A stretch of 64,000 bases of DNA from Marinobacter sp. LQ44 (lineage in GTDB: Bacteria > Pseudomonadota > Gammaproteobacteria > Pseudomonadales > Oleiphilaceae): positions 1,054,001-1,118,000 of the forward strand of contig NZ_CP014754.1 in NCBI RefSeq assembly GCF_001447155.2. The letters are read 5' to 3'. The notes under the pieces were generated by a model, which was not told where the DNA came from, did not search any database, and saw only the letters and a list, made by a program, of their open reading frames with translations. The translations under genes were made by a program, and so were the position numbers. This document shows positions 31,130 to 38,927 of the stretch, piece by piece. Every line of letters starts with the position of its first letter. Position 1 is the first letter of the stretch.

Positions 31130-31849
31130 TCAGGCAAATATGGACGTTGGTTCGCCGAACACACTGTCGGCACCCTGCATGGCGGAAACGCTGCGGTAGG
31201 TTTCATTGGCCTGGCGGGCATTGCCGGGCTGGCCTTGGGCTGGTTCGTCCCGAGCCGTTCCGACACCCGGCGCTGGCTCACGCTCGCCTTCGCCCGCCGC
31301 CAGTTCAGACTGCGCCTGCAACATGGTCTGCATGGCTTGGGCCGCGACAGCCCGATCCTGCGCTGAGGGTTGCGCCGGGGCCATAGCAGCCGCGCGTACC
31401 ACGCGCATTTTTTCGATGGTCGCCTGCGGATCGCCGGCAACCGGAGACACATCGATGGGGACTTCACCGCCCACGGCGTACTGGGCGCCATCGGGGCCGC
31501 GCTGATAGGTGAACGACATGGCTCCGGCGTATTGACCGCCAACCGCCTGGTGCGCGGCCTCATGGGCCCGCACCTCCCGGTCCCTGGCCTTGAGTTCGCT
31601 TAACTCCTTGAGCTCAGCGTCTGTCAGGCCCTGTGGATTGGCCCGGGCACCCGATTCCGGATCGGTGGACCGATTGGCAGTTCGGCCCTCTGGCGATTGC
31701 TCCACGCCCCGCGAAGAATCATCAGCGTCGGTCGCAAAGCCTTCACCTGGCGTGACAGGGGACGACCCACTCGACGGAATACTGTTGGCCGCTGGGGCGG
31801 CACTGGCAACCGTCGGGTAGGCAGGAGGAATGGAAGAGAGAATATTCAT
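31130..31849 (-). CDS. SprA-like putative metalloprotease (HEAAH protein)
   Basis: A 239-residue protein with a disordered Ser/Pro-rich N terminus (about residues 1-75), then a conserved core DREVRAHEAAHQAVGGQYAGAMSFTYQRGPDG, containing an H-E-x-x-H zinc-protease-like motif (HEAAH, about residues 96-100), and YAVGGEVPIDVSPVAGDP. This matches the PF12118 SprA-related family as I know it. No signal peptide is evident. It starts 16 bases downstream of the 81-residue flagellar-like gene and is probably cotranscribed with it. Function unknown; activity as a protease is unproven. Confidence 0.75.
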   Translation of the reverse strand: MNILSSIPPAYPTVASAAPAANSIPSSGSSPVTPGEGFATDADDSSRGVEQSPEGRTANRSTDPESGARANPQGLTDAELKELSELKARDREVRAHEAAHQAVGGQYAGAMSFTYQRGPDGAQYAVGGEVPIDVSPVAGDPQATIEKMRVVRAAAMAPAQPSAQDRAVAAQAMQTMLQAQSELAAGEGEREPAPGVGTARDEPAQGQPGNARQANETYRSVSAMQGADSVFGEPTSIFA

Positions 31850-31865
31850 GGCTCAACGGCCGGGA

Positions 31866-32111
31866 TCAGGCACGGATATCCAGGAGCGTTCCCAGAGTTT
31901 CGTCGGCGGTCTTCACAACCTGCGCAGACGCCTGAACACTGCGCTCGTAGAGCGTCATTTCAATCAGTGGCTCAGCCAGATTACCCGAACCCTCAGCAGA
32001 ACCCTGAGGGCCGTCAACACCGCCACGGGCAATCTTCCGGGCCGCATTTTCCATACCCGCCATGCCATCCTGGATACCTTGAATACCAAGAGAAAGGGTG
32101 TTGTTGATCAT
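31866..32111 (-). CDS. Small protein resembling flagellar axial-protein terminal helices
   Basis: An 81-residue protein. Its C-terminal half, LAEPLIEMTLYERSVQASAQ then VVKTADETLGTLLDIRA, follows the pattern of the C-terminal D0 helix of flagellar rod/hook proteins (EEMVNMIxAQRAYEANxKVIxTADEMLQxLL). The N terminus (NNTLSLGIQGIQDGMAGMENAARKIA) resembles their N-terminal D0 helix. Only a glycine-rich linker of about 15-20 residues separates the two, so no hook or rod body domain exists. It lies upstream of the SprA-like gene on the same strand. A role in the flagellum or another helical assembly is inference. Confidence 0.7.
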   Translation of the reverse strand: MINNTLSLGIQGIQDGMAGMENAARKIARGGVDGPQGSAEGSGNLAEPLIEMTLYERSVQASAQVVKTADETLGTLLDIRA

Positions 32112-32160
32112 GTCTAGGCCACCTATGACAACAGATTGACTTATTTACTCACAAATCTGG

Positions 32161-32865
32161 TCAAATTTCAATCAACGGGCGAATATTCAGGAATCTTGCC
32201 AGGACTTCCGGCAACTGATCAGCCGGAGTGCCATCCAACCACGGCAAAACACCCAGGCATGGTGCTCCGAGGTGCGTTGTCAAATAGTTAAGGGTGTCCT
32301 GCTCACAGCTCATGACTTCCTCTTCGGGATGATTGGCTACCCAGCCTGCCACGAACAGACCATCGGCCCTGATGGCCTCCGCGGTGAGCATGGCGTGGTT
32401 GATACAACCAAGTTTCAGGGGCACGACCATTACCACATCCAGCCCCAGCTCCCGCGGCACCGCTGCGTAGGTTTCCCGATCGTTGAGGGGAACCCGCCAA
32501 CCACCAGCACCCTCAATCAGCATCAGGTCGGCGGGTCGAATCTGCAGGCCACGGCAAAAGCCCACAAGGCGCTGGGCCGTGATGTTCTTGCCCGCCTGTT
32601 GCGCCGCAACGTGGGGGGCAATGGCCGGCTCCAGTGCGATGGGGTTGAGGGCATCGTAGGGAAGCTCTTCGGTAATGGCCGCCTGCAGCATCAGGGCGTC
32701 TTCATTACGCAGTCCATCCGGGGTCTGCTCGCACCCTGACGCTATGGGTTTCATCGCCAGCGTGCGTTTACCCAGCTGTCGGGCAGCCTCCAGAATGGCA
32801 GCAGCAGCGATGGTTTTGCCCACGCCGGTGTCGGTGCCTGTTACGAAATAGGTTTTCTTTGCCAT
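32161..32865 (-). CDS. bioD: Dethiobiotin synthetase
   Basis: BioD closes the ureido ring of dethiobiotin from DAPA, CO2 and ATP. ATG 32865 yields 234 residues beginning MAKKTYFVTGTDTGVGKT, with the P-loop at residues 10-18, and the conserved EGAGGWRVPL and VVMVVPLKLGCINH segments. The open frame continues 109 codons upstream through repeat copy J, but homology begins at this ATG. It is the last gene of bioBFCD, separated from bioC by 241 bases that contain repeat J. Confidence 0.94.
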   Translation of the reverse strand: MAKKTYFVTGTDTGVGKTIAAAAILEAARQLGKRTLAMKPIASGCEQTPDGLRNEDALMLQAAITEELPYDALNPIALEPAIAPHVAAQQAGKNITAQRLVGFCRGLQIRPADLMLIEGAGGWRVPLNDRETYAAVPRELGLDVVMVVPLKLGCINHAMLTAEAIRADGLFVAGWVANHPEEEVMSCEQDTLNYLTTHLGAPCLGVLPWLDGTPADQLPEVLARFLNIRPLIEI

Positions 32866-32889
32866 TTTACGGGGTTCCTGCTGCATCTG

Positions 32890-32971
32890 TTTGGGGTGCC
32901 AGGTGAGGGTGTGATGCGTCTTTCCTAACCGACACTTTGGTGCTTGGCTGAGGGTGTGGGTACGGCTTTCC
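32890..32971 (+). repeat. Tandem near-duplication of the left arm of copy J
   Basis: 32890-32925 and 32936-32971 are imperfect direct repeats (both start TTTGG, contain GAGGGTGTG and end CTTTCC). The second is the functional left arm of copy J; the first is an unpaired extra arm. Confidence 0.6.
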
Positions 32972-33056
32972 GGGACACGCTCAAGACTTCCATGTGCGCT
33001 TAGCTTTCGCCATCCATGGCGAAAGATAGTCCCGGAAAGCCGCACCCACACCCTCA
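32949..33056 (+). repeat. Long inverted-repeat element, copy J (inside bio operon)
   Basis: Arms 32949-32975 and 33030-33056 pair over 27 bp with one mismatch. The centre holds ACACGCTC, a weakened first hairpin (ACTTCCATGTG) and CTTTCGCCATCCATGGCGAAAG, a second hairpin with fully complementary, copy-specific stem. It lies between bioC and bioD and would be present in a bioBFCD transcript. Confidence 0.9.
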
Positions 33057-33106
33057 CCTCAAACTTTTGTGTTTGCCGTCTTAATCTTGTCCCGTTTCTT
33101 TCCTTT

Positions 33107-33934
33107 CTAACGAGAGGTTTTAGTCCAGTACAGCCAGCCTGCGTGATAGCTGGCGACGACCAGGCCGTCTTCCGTGCTCGGATAAGCAGCACACATCGCC
33201 TTGAATCGTCCCGGGGCGGTGATGGTTCTGCGGCGCTCTTCGCCTTTGAACACGGCGCCGAGGTGTTTGAGTTCCCGGTTCAGGGCCATGGGGGAATCAT
33301 ATGGTAAAGCCAGGGTTGCCGTCTCCAATGTAGATCCGGGGAGCTGCTGGCCAGTCAATCGCTTCCAGTCCGCATGGTGGGTAAAACGGTTAACGTGGGG
33401 CTGGCCGGGGTCGGCGTAGGCCCAGGCTTGCTTGAGTTCTTCCAGGGTGCCTTCCAGCAAGGTGGAGATGGCGAGGATGCCGCCGGGTTTGAGGATTCTT
33501 TGGCATTCGGCCAGGACGAGTTCCGGGCGGGTGCTCCACTGGACCATCAGGTTGCTGAAGATCAGGTCGGTGCTATTGTCTGGCACCGGGAGCTGTTCGG
33601 CGTCTGCATTGAGCCAGCGGATGGTCTCGGAGCTGCTGGCTTTAGCCTGTTCCAGCATGCCGGGAGCCAGGTCTGCGCCGGTGATGGCAGCGTTCGGGTA
33701 TTGGCTTGCCAGTTTGCGGGTGAACCAGCCGGTACCACAGCCGAGATCCAGGATAGTTGTCGGCTTCAGGTTCTCCGGTAGGTGGGCGAGCATGGTGTCG
33801 CCCATGGTTTTTTGCAGGCGAGAGGCACTGTCGTAGGTCTGACTGGCGCCGCCGAACCCCCGGGCAATACAGGCTTTACTGCCGGTTCCACCTTCGGCAC
33901 GGGTTATTGCCGTCAGATCGCTGTAGGCGCTCAT
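33107..33934 (-). CDS. bioC: Malonyl-ACP O-methyltransferase BioC
   Basis: BioC methylates the free carboxyl of malonyl-ACP so that fatty-acid synthase can build the pimeloyl chain. ATG 33934 gives 275 residues (MSAYSDLTAITRAEGG), overlapping the bioF stop by four bases. SAM-binding motif I is ILDLGCGTGWFTRKLA; KACIARGFGGASQTYDSASRLQ is the BioC N-terminal signature. A longer frame from 33982 lies inside bioF and is not used. bioH, usually found between bioF and bioC in relatives, is absent here. Confidence 0.92.
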   Translation of the reverse strand: MSAYSDLTAITRAEGGTGSKACIARGFGGASQTYDSASRLQKTMGDTMLAHLPENLKPTTILDLGCGTGWFTRKLASQYPNAAITGADLAPGMLEQAKASSSETIRWLNADAEQLPVPDNSTDLIFSNLMVQWSTRPELVLAECQRILKPGGILAISTLLEGTLEELKQAWAYADPGQPHVNRFTHHADWKRLTGQQLPGSTLETATLALPYDSPMALNRELKHLGAVFKGEERRRTITAPGRFKAMCAAYPSTEDGLVVASYHAGWLYWTKTSR

Positions 33935-35118
33935 ACCGCAACAGACTCCTGAGCGGCCTGCTCCGGTAACAGGGAATGGCACTGAGCCAACGCTTGCAAC
34001 AACCGATCAAGCTGTTCTTCAGAATGCGCGGCGCTCAGGGTTACCCGCAACCGTGCTTCGCCCTCCGGAACCGTGGGCGGGCGAATGGCAGTGACCAGTA
34101 TGCCCTGCTCCTCCAGCGCCCGGCTCAATGCCAAAGCTGCATGGTTATCCCCCACCATAATGGGCTGGATGGGCGTGAGCGATGGCATCAGCTGATAGCC
34201 CAGCTGCTGCGCCCCGGAACGGAACCGGGCAATCAGTGCCTGCAAATGGGAGCGGCGCGCATCATCCTGTTCGATCAGATCAATACTGGCACAGCTTGCC
34301 AGCGCCACCGCCGGCGGCATGGCAGTCGTGTAAATATACGTTCGAGCCTTCTGTACCAGATAATCCATCAGTACCTCCGGCCCGGCCACAAACGCACCAC
34401 TGGTGCCCACCGCCTTGCCAAGAGTACCAATCAAAACCGGCACCTCATCCTCCGACAACCCGGCCTCCAGCACACTGCCCCGCCCCTGGGGACCAAGCAC
34501 GCCAATACCGTGTGCATCATCCACCACCAACAGGGCATCGTGGGCCTTACACACCCGGGCAAGTTCCTTCAGCGGCGCGATATCACCGTCCATACTGAAC
34601 ACACCATCGGTCACCACCAGCTTGTGCCCCGACGTCTCAGCCAGCATCCGCTCCAAGGCTGCGACATCCCCGTGCCCATAACGCCGAACCCGAGCCCGGC
34701 TGAGGATGCAGCCATCAATAATCGACGCATGATTCAAACGGTCAGAAAAAATTGTATCCCCACGCCCTGCGAGTGCAGAAATCACACCCATGTTCGCCAT
34801 GTAACCGGTGGAAAAAAACAACGCCGAACTACGCCGGGTAAACGCCGCCAGCCGCTGCTCCAGCTGATGATGGGCATCATGGTGACCACACACCAGGTGC
34901 GATGCTGCACCACCCAACCCGGTCTCGGCCAACGCGTCCCGCAGCGCGGCAACATTGCCAGAGTGATTAGCCAGCCCAAGATAATCGTTGCTACAGAACG
35001 ACAACAGTTCCGCCCCGTCCGCCACCAGCTCCGGCTTCTGCGGCCCGGAAACCAGGCGACGGGACCGGTACAAACCGTCCCGTTTACGCTGTTCAATCTC
35101 CAGGGCGAAATCACGCAT
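33931..35118 (-). CDS. bioF: 8-amino-7-oxononanoate synthase
   Basis: A 395-residue PLP enzyme that condenses pimeloyl-ACP with L-alanine. The N terminus, SFCSNDYLGLANH, DRLNHASIIDGC, VVDDAHGIGVLGPQGRG, and the PLP-lysine segment IGTLGKAVGTSGAFV are all intact. It sits between bioB and bioC; 196 bases carrying repeat copy K separate it from bioB, while it overlaps bioC. Confidence 0.95.
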   Translation of the reverse strand: MRDFALEIEQRKRDGLYRSRRLVSGPQKPELVADGAELLSFCSNDYLGLANHSGNVAALRDALAETGLGGAASHLVCGHHDAHHQLEQRLAAFTRRSSALFFSTGYMANMGVISALAGRGDTIFSDRLNHASIIDGCILSRARVRRYGHGDVAALERMLAETSGHKLVVTDGVFSMDGDIAPLKELARVCKAHDALLVVDDAHGIGVLGPQGRGSVLEAGLSEDEVPVLIGTLGKAVGTSGAFVAGPEVLMDYLVQKARTYIYTTAMPPAVALASCASIDLIEQDDARRSHLQALIARFRSGAQQLGYQLMPSLTPIQPIMVGDNHAALALSRALEEQGILVTAIRPPTVPEGEARLRVTLSAAHSEEQLDRLLQALAQCHSLLPEQAAQESVAV

Positions 35119-35173
35119 AGAAAAAGTACCTAAATCAGCTGCTGTTGTACGGAATCCACGAACGGCGTTTGGC

Positions 35174-35281
35174 GTGAAGGTCGGGTAAGGCTTTCCGGAA
35201 CTATAAAGGGCCAGGGATGGCCCGTCCTAAGCGCACATGGACGTCTTGAGCGTGTTTCGGAAAGCCTTGCCCGACCTTCAC
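35174..35281 (-). repeat. Long inverted-repeat element, copy K (inside bio operon)
   Basis: Arms 35174-35197 and 35258-35281 pair over 24 bp with one mismatch. On the minus strand the centre reads ACACGCTC, GACGTCCATGTGC and GGGCCATCCCTGGCCC. It lies between bioB and bioF, oriented opposite to copy J. Confidence 0.88.
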
Positions 35282-35314
35282 CCGCACCGCACAGAACGCC
35301 CAAAACCAGAAACC

Positions 35315-36373
35315 TCAGGCAGACTCCCGAGTAGCGTCATAAAACATATGCCGCGTGGCCTCATACTCCACCGCCTCGGCCAGCGCCTCAGCCTCCTGCT
35401 CCTCGGTAGCACACTGCTCCCGCTGCTCCGGCCGAATCCCCAGCTTGCGGAACAACTGCATATCCGCATCCGCCTCAGGATTGGACGTGGTCAGCAGCTT
35501 CTCGCCGTAGAAAATGGAGTTGGCACCGGCCATAAAACACAACGACTGCATCTGCTCATTCATCTGCTCGCGACCCGCAGACAAACGAACGTGGGACGCC
35601 GGCATCATAATCCGCGCCACCGCAATCATCCGGATAAAATCAAACGGCTCCAGGTCCTCCACATCCTCCAGCGGCGTACCCTTTACCTTCACCAGCATAT
35701 TCACCGGCACACTCTCCGGGTGCTGCGGCAGATTCGCCAGCTGAACCAGCAAACCAACGCGGTCATCTTCGTCTTCACCCATACCCATGATGCCGCCACA
35801 GCAGACCTTCATGCCGGCCTTGCGGACGTTATCCAGGGTATCCAGGCGGTCCTGATAGGTGCGGGTTGTGATGATGTGGTTGTAATACTTCTCCGACGTA
35901 TCCAGGTTGTGGTTATAGTAATCCAACCCGGCGTCGGCCAGCTCGCGTGCTTCTTCTTCCTTCAGCATGCCCAGGGTCATACAGGTTTCCATGCCCAGGG
36001 ATTTGACCTGCTTTACCATATCGAGGACATAAGGCATGTCTTTTTTGGACGGACTGCGCCAGGCCGCCCCCATACAGAACCGGGAAGCCCCTTTCTGCTT
36101 CGCCGCCCGGGCTTCCGCCACCACCTTCTCAATCTCCAGCAGCTTTTCCTTCTCCAGCCCGGTGTTGTAATGGCCACTCTGGGGGCAATACTTGCAGTCT
36201 TCCGGGCAGGCGCCCGTCTTGATGCTCAACAGGGTGCTGACCTGCACTTCGTTTGGGTCAAAGTGCTCGCGGTGCACGGTCTGGGCCCGGAATAGCAAAT
36301 CGTTGAACGGCAGATTGAAAAGATCCCGGGCTTCCTGAAGTGTCCAGTCGTGACGCAGTGCTGTGGCGGTCAT
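35315..36373 (-). CDS. bioB: Biotin synthase
   Basis: A 352-residue radical-SAM enzyme that inserts sulfur into dethiobiotin. The radical-SAM cysteines are C56, C60 and C63 (CPEDCKYC); further ligands of the auxiliary [2Fe-2S] cluster lie in [18 protein letters not shown] and the conserved arginine of VRLSAGRE. First gene of bioBFCD; a BirA-type operator starts 10 bases before its ATG. Confidence 0.96.
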   Translation of the reverse strand: MTATALRHDWTLQEARDLFNLPFNDLLFRAQTVHREHFDPNEVQVSTLLSIKTGACPEDCKYCPQSGHYNTGLEKEKLLEIEKVVAEARAAKQKGASRFCMGAAWRSPSKKDMPYVLDMVKQVKSLGMETCMTLGMLKEEEARELADAGLDYYNHNLDTSEKYYNHIITTRTYQDRLDTLDNVRKAGMKVCCGGIMGMGEDEDDRVGLLVQLANLPQHPESVPVNMLVKVKGTPLEDVEDLEPFDFIRMIAVARIMMPASHVRLSAGREQMNEQMQSLCFMAGANSIFYGEKLLTTSNPEADADMQLFRKLGIRPEQREQCATEEQEAEALAEAVEYEATRHMFYDATRESA

Positions 36374-36383
36374 GGCAAAGTCC

Positions 36384-36413
36384 TGTTAACCTTTGCAAGG
36401 TTTTTGGTTTACG
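36384..36413. promoter_or_regulatory. BirA-type biotin operator between bioB and comF
   Basis: TGTTAACC (36384-36391), 14 bases, GGTTTACG (36406-36413) matches the bacterial biotin operator TGTAAACC-N14/15-GGTTTACA with one deviation in each half. It lies in the 51 bp divergent region between bioB and comF. It implies biotin-dependent repression of bioBFCD by BirA; comF may be affected too. Confidence 0.7.
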
Positions 36414-36424
36414 GATAAACCGAG

Positions 36425-37153
36425 ATGATAAACGGACTGAAACCGCTGTCAACCTTCATTGAACGAAAGGTTAACAGCGTGCAGAGTAGTGGCCGCTGTG
36501 TCAGTTGCCTGTCGCCCCAGGCACACCATGGGCTATGCACCGGCTGCCGTGAAGACCTGCCGGCCAACCGCTGGCACTGCCACAGTTGCGCCCTGCCCCT
36601 GGCCTTTGCCACACCGGGCATGCGGTGCGGCGAATGCCAGACACTGACTCCGCCCTTTTCCCGATCACTGATTCCCTGGCGCTACCAGTATCCGGTGGAT
36701 GGCATGATTGGCCGCTACAAGTATCAGGGCCACCGTAAATTCGCCCGCCCGCTGTTAACCGGTTTCGCCAGCTTTCTGGAACAGAACCTTGAGTCGGAGC
36801 AGAAACCGGATGTTCTGATTCCCGCCCCGATGCACTGGCTCAGGCGCTGGCAACGGGGTTTTAACCAGGCCCAGGACATTGCCGAGTTTGTTGGCGCCCG
36901 GCTGGACATTCCGGTCGCGGCCGGGGTGGTGCGCCGGTCGCGGCGGGTGAAGGCTCAGCGGAGTCTGAACAGGGCTGCGCGACTGCAGAATCTGCGGGAT
37001 GTGTTTGAGGTGCGCGGAGCGGTGCCGGAGCGGGTGGCGATTGTTGATGATGTGGTTACCACGGGGGCTACGGTCAGGGTTCTTGCTTCTGCGTTGAAGG
37101 AAGCGGGGGCTGGCGACATTCAGGTTTGGGCTTTGGCTCGGACTCCCGGGTAA
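36425..37153 (+). CDS. comF: ComF family phosphoribosyltransferase-like protein
   Basis: A 242-residue protein with an N-terminal zinc-binding region of paired cysteines (CVSC, CTGC, CHSC, CGEC; residues 25-75) and a C-terminal type I PRTase fold with the PRPP-loop motif VAIVDDVVTTGATV (about 203-216). Homologues (ComF, GntX/YhgH) take part in DNA uptake or use of external DNA. It is divergent from bioB with only 51 bases between; in E. coli its homologue sits next to bioH. Confidence 0.9.
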   Translation: MINGLKPLSTFIERKVNSVQSSGRCVSCLSPQAHHGLCTGCREDLPANRWHCHSCALPLAFATPGMRCGECQTLTPPFSRSLIPWRYQYPVDGMIGRYKYQGHRKFARPLLTGFASFLEQNLESEQKPDVLIPAPMHWLRRWQRGFNQAQDIAEFVGARLDIPVAAGVVRRSRRVKAQRSLNRAARLQNLRDVFEVRGAVPERVAIVDDVVTTGATVRVLASALKEAGAGDIQVWALARTPG

Positions 37154-37206
37154 GCGCTTTTCGGGGGTTCCGGGAATTTGGTTGGGCATTCTTGTGCTGG
37201 AGTCAG

Positions 37207-37272
37207 CGGCACTCAGGTAGCCTTTTACGGGACACGCTCAAGGCTTCCTGCTCGCTTAGGACGGGCCATCCA
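37207..37272 (+). repeat. Half copy of the long inverted-repeat element, copy L
   Basis: From about 37210 the sequence AGCC-TTTTACGGGACACGC matches the inner left arm of the GGGA subtype, and CTTAGGACGGGCCATCC is identical to the reverse complement of the middle of copy K (about 35212-35229). There is no second arm; the sequence then merges into the 3' end of the FAD oxidoreductase gene. Confidence 0.7.
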
Positions 37273-38374
37273 GCACTAGCTCCACCTGTTCCGCTATTGC
37301 CAGGCAGGACGTCAGTCCCGGTGATTCAATTCCAAACAGGTTAACCAGGCCGGGCAGTCCGTGTTGTGCCGGGCCGCCTATGCGGAAGTCGAAGAAATCG
37401 CCACCGGGGCCTGTCAGCTTCGGGCGAATACCGGCATAGGCCGGTTGAAGGCGGTCTGCATCCAGGCCTGGCCACCATTGCCGGATGCCTTCGGCGAAGA
37501 CGTGAACCCGGTCAGAACTCACCGTGTAGTCTTCCTCGGCAACCCATTCCACATCAGGGCCAAAGCGGGCCTGGTTGGCGAGATCCAGGGTGAGGTGGAC
37601 GCCGAGGCCGCCGGGTTCGGGCAAGGGGTAGATCAGGGTGTTGAAGGGGTGTTTGCCGACATAGCTGAAATAAACACCCCGGGCCAGCCACTGTTCCGGG
37701 CGAGCGGTTTCAGGTAGGCCCTGCCAGTGGAGGGCAAGCCGGGGGGCGCCCAAGCCGGCGGCGTTGATTACCTCAGAAGCCTCAAGTTTTACACGCTGGT
37801 TGCCACCCAGGGTCAGGGTATGCTTCCGGCCGTCGGATTCAGCAGCCAGCACCGGGCTGTTCAACACCAGTTGTCCGCCAGCATCCTCCAGCTCCCCTAA
37901 CAGCGATAGCATCAGGCCGTGGCTGTCGATAATTCCGGTTTCCGGGGACCATAGACCGGCCCGGGCGTTGATGGCGGGAATGCCTCGGGTGATGTCTGCG
38001 CCGTCGTGAAGCTGCAACTCGACGCCATTGCCCGCCGCCTGTGCCTGGATGCCGGCAAGGCGGTCGGCCTGGGCGAGGTTGGTTGCGATGATCCATTTGC
38101 CGCATCTGCGGTGGCCAACTTTGCGGCTGGTACAGTAGTCATACAACAGCTCACGGCCCCGAACGCAACAGCGGGCTTTCCGGGAGCCTTGGGGGTAGTA
38201 GATTCCGGCGTGGATAACCTCGCTGTTGCGGGATGAGATACCCTCACCAAAACGGGAGGCTGCCTCCAGCACCAGAACCTCCCGGCCGGTCAAAGCCAGT
38301 TGCCGGGCAATGGCTAGGCCGACCACGCCGGCACCAATGACCACCGTCTGTACGCTAAAACGTTCTTCGCTCAC
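37256..38374 (-). CDS. FAD-dependent oxidoreductase of the LhgO/DAO family
   Basis: A 372-residue flavoprotein with the dinucleotide-binding motif VVIGAGVVGLAIARQLA at residues 10-26 and family blocks SRNSEVIHAGIYYP, INAAGLGAPRLA and GIESPGLTSCLAIAE. These resemble L-2-hydroxyglutarate dehydrogenase LhgO. The likely reaction is oxidation of a 2-hydroxy acid, but the substrate is not certain. The last codons (DGPS then stop) lie inside repeat half-copy L, suggesting the element reshaped the C terminus. It is convergent with comF. Confidence 0.82.
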   Translation of the reverse strand: MSEERFSVQTVVIGAGVVGLAIARQLALTGREVLVLEAASRFGEGISSRNSEVIHAGIYYPQGSRKARCCVRGRELLYDYCTSRKVGHRRCGKWIIATNLAQADRLAGIQAQAAGNGVELQLHDGADITRGIPAINARAGLWSPETGIIDSHGLMLSLLGELEDAGGQLVLNSPVLAAESDGRKHTLTLGGNQRVKLEASEVINAAGLGAPRLALHWQGLPETARPEQWLARGVYFSYVGKHPFNTLIYPLPEPGGLGVHLTLDLANQARFGPDVEWVAEEDYTVSSDRVHVFAEGIRQWWPGLDADRLQPAYAGIRPKLTGPGGDFFDFRIGGPAQHGLPGLVNLFGIESPGLTSCLAIAEQVELVLDGPS

Positions 38375-38499
38375 GATTTCTGACCATTTATCAATATCAA
38401 ACGAGGAAATTACCGCAGATAACCGCTGACTGCATTACCTCTAACCCCAGAACCGTTATACTTCATCCTACGGGTACCAGGACGCACGGAGCAGGGATT

Positions 38500-38922
38500 A
38501 TGTCAGACAGGAAGCAGTTCATTACGGTTATGGTGGTTGCCGCGCTGTTCGTTAGCTGGATTGGCTGGCGAGGGTTTGAGGTTATCAGCCTGAACGATCA
38601 ATTGATGGCCGATAAAACCGTGGCCAGTTACCCATACCAGCACAGGGTGCTCCGGGTGGAAGGGGATACGGCGGTGATCAGCTCGCTGCGCTCCCACTCG
38701 GTCTCGACTCAGCAGGCATTGTCTGCGGTGTTCCCGAGCATGCGTCATCTGGCGGACACCCACCGGGACTGGCAAAGGGCGGAGCGTGAGTTGGCGCAGG
38801 TCCAGGCCCGGGCCGGCGATATTATTCTGGCAACCTCGGGCGTCAATCGTGTTCGCTGGGAACTGGACGAAAACTGGTATCATCTGCAATCCATGAAATC
38901 CCGATACAACACGGCCTTCTGA
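38500..38922 (+). CDS. Membrane-anchored protein of unknown function
   Basis: A 140-residue protein with one N-terminal membrane helix (KQFITVMVVAALFVSWIGW, residues 5-23) and a hydrophilic remainder with a probable helical stretch (HRDWQRAERELAQVQARAGD). I do not recognise the family. The stop is five bases before srkA, so it probably shares a transcript with that kinase, and its C-terminal part would face the periplasm by the positive-inside rule. Confidence 0.7.
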   Translation: MSDRKQFITVMVVAALFVSWIGWRGFEVISLNDQLMADKTVASYPYQHRVLRVEGDTAVISSLRSHSVSTQQALSAVFPSMRHLADTHRDWQRAERELAQVQARAGDIILATSGVNRVRWELDENWYHLQSMKSRYNTAF

Positions 38923-38927
38923 ATTTT

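Noticed and set aside
32866..33192. Long N-terminal extension of bioD through repeat J
   Set aside because: The frame is open because the repeat lacks stops in that frame; BioD homology starts at 32865 with a normal length.
33935..33982. 16-codon extension of BioC inside bioF
   Set aside because: ATG 33934 in an ATGA overlap with the bioF stop fits both family start and coupling.
33976..35133. A 385-codon plus-strand frame
   Set aside because: Shadow of bioF on the opposite strand; no motif.
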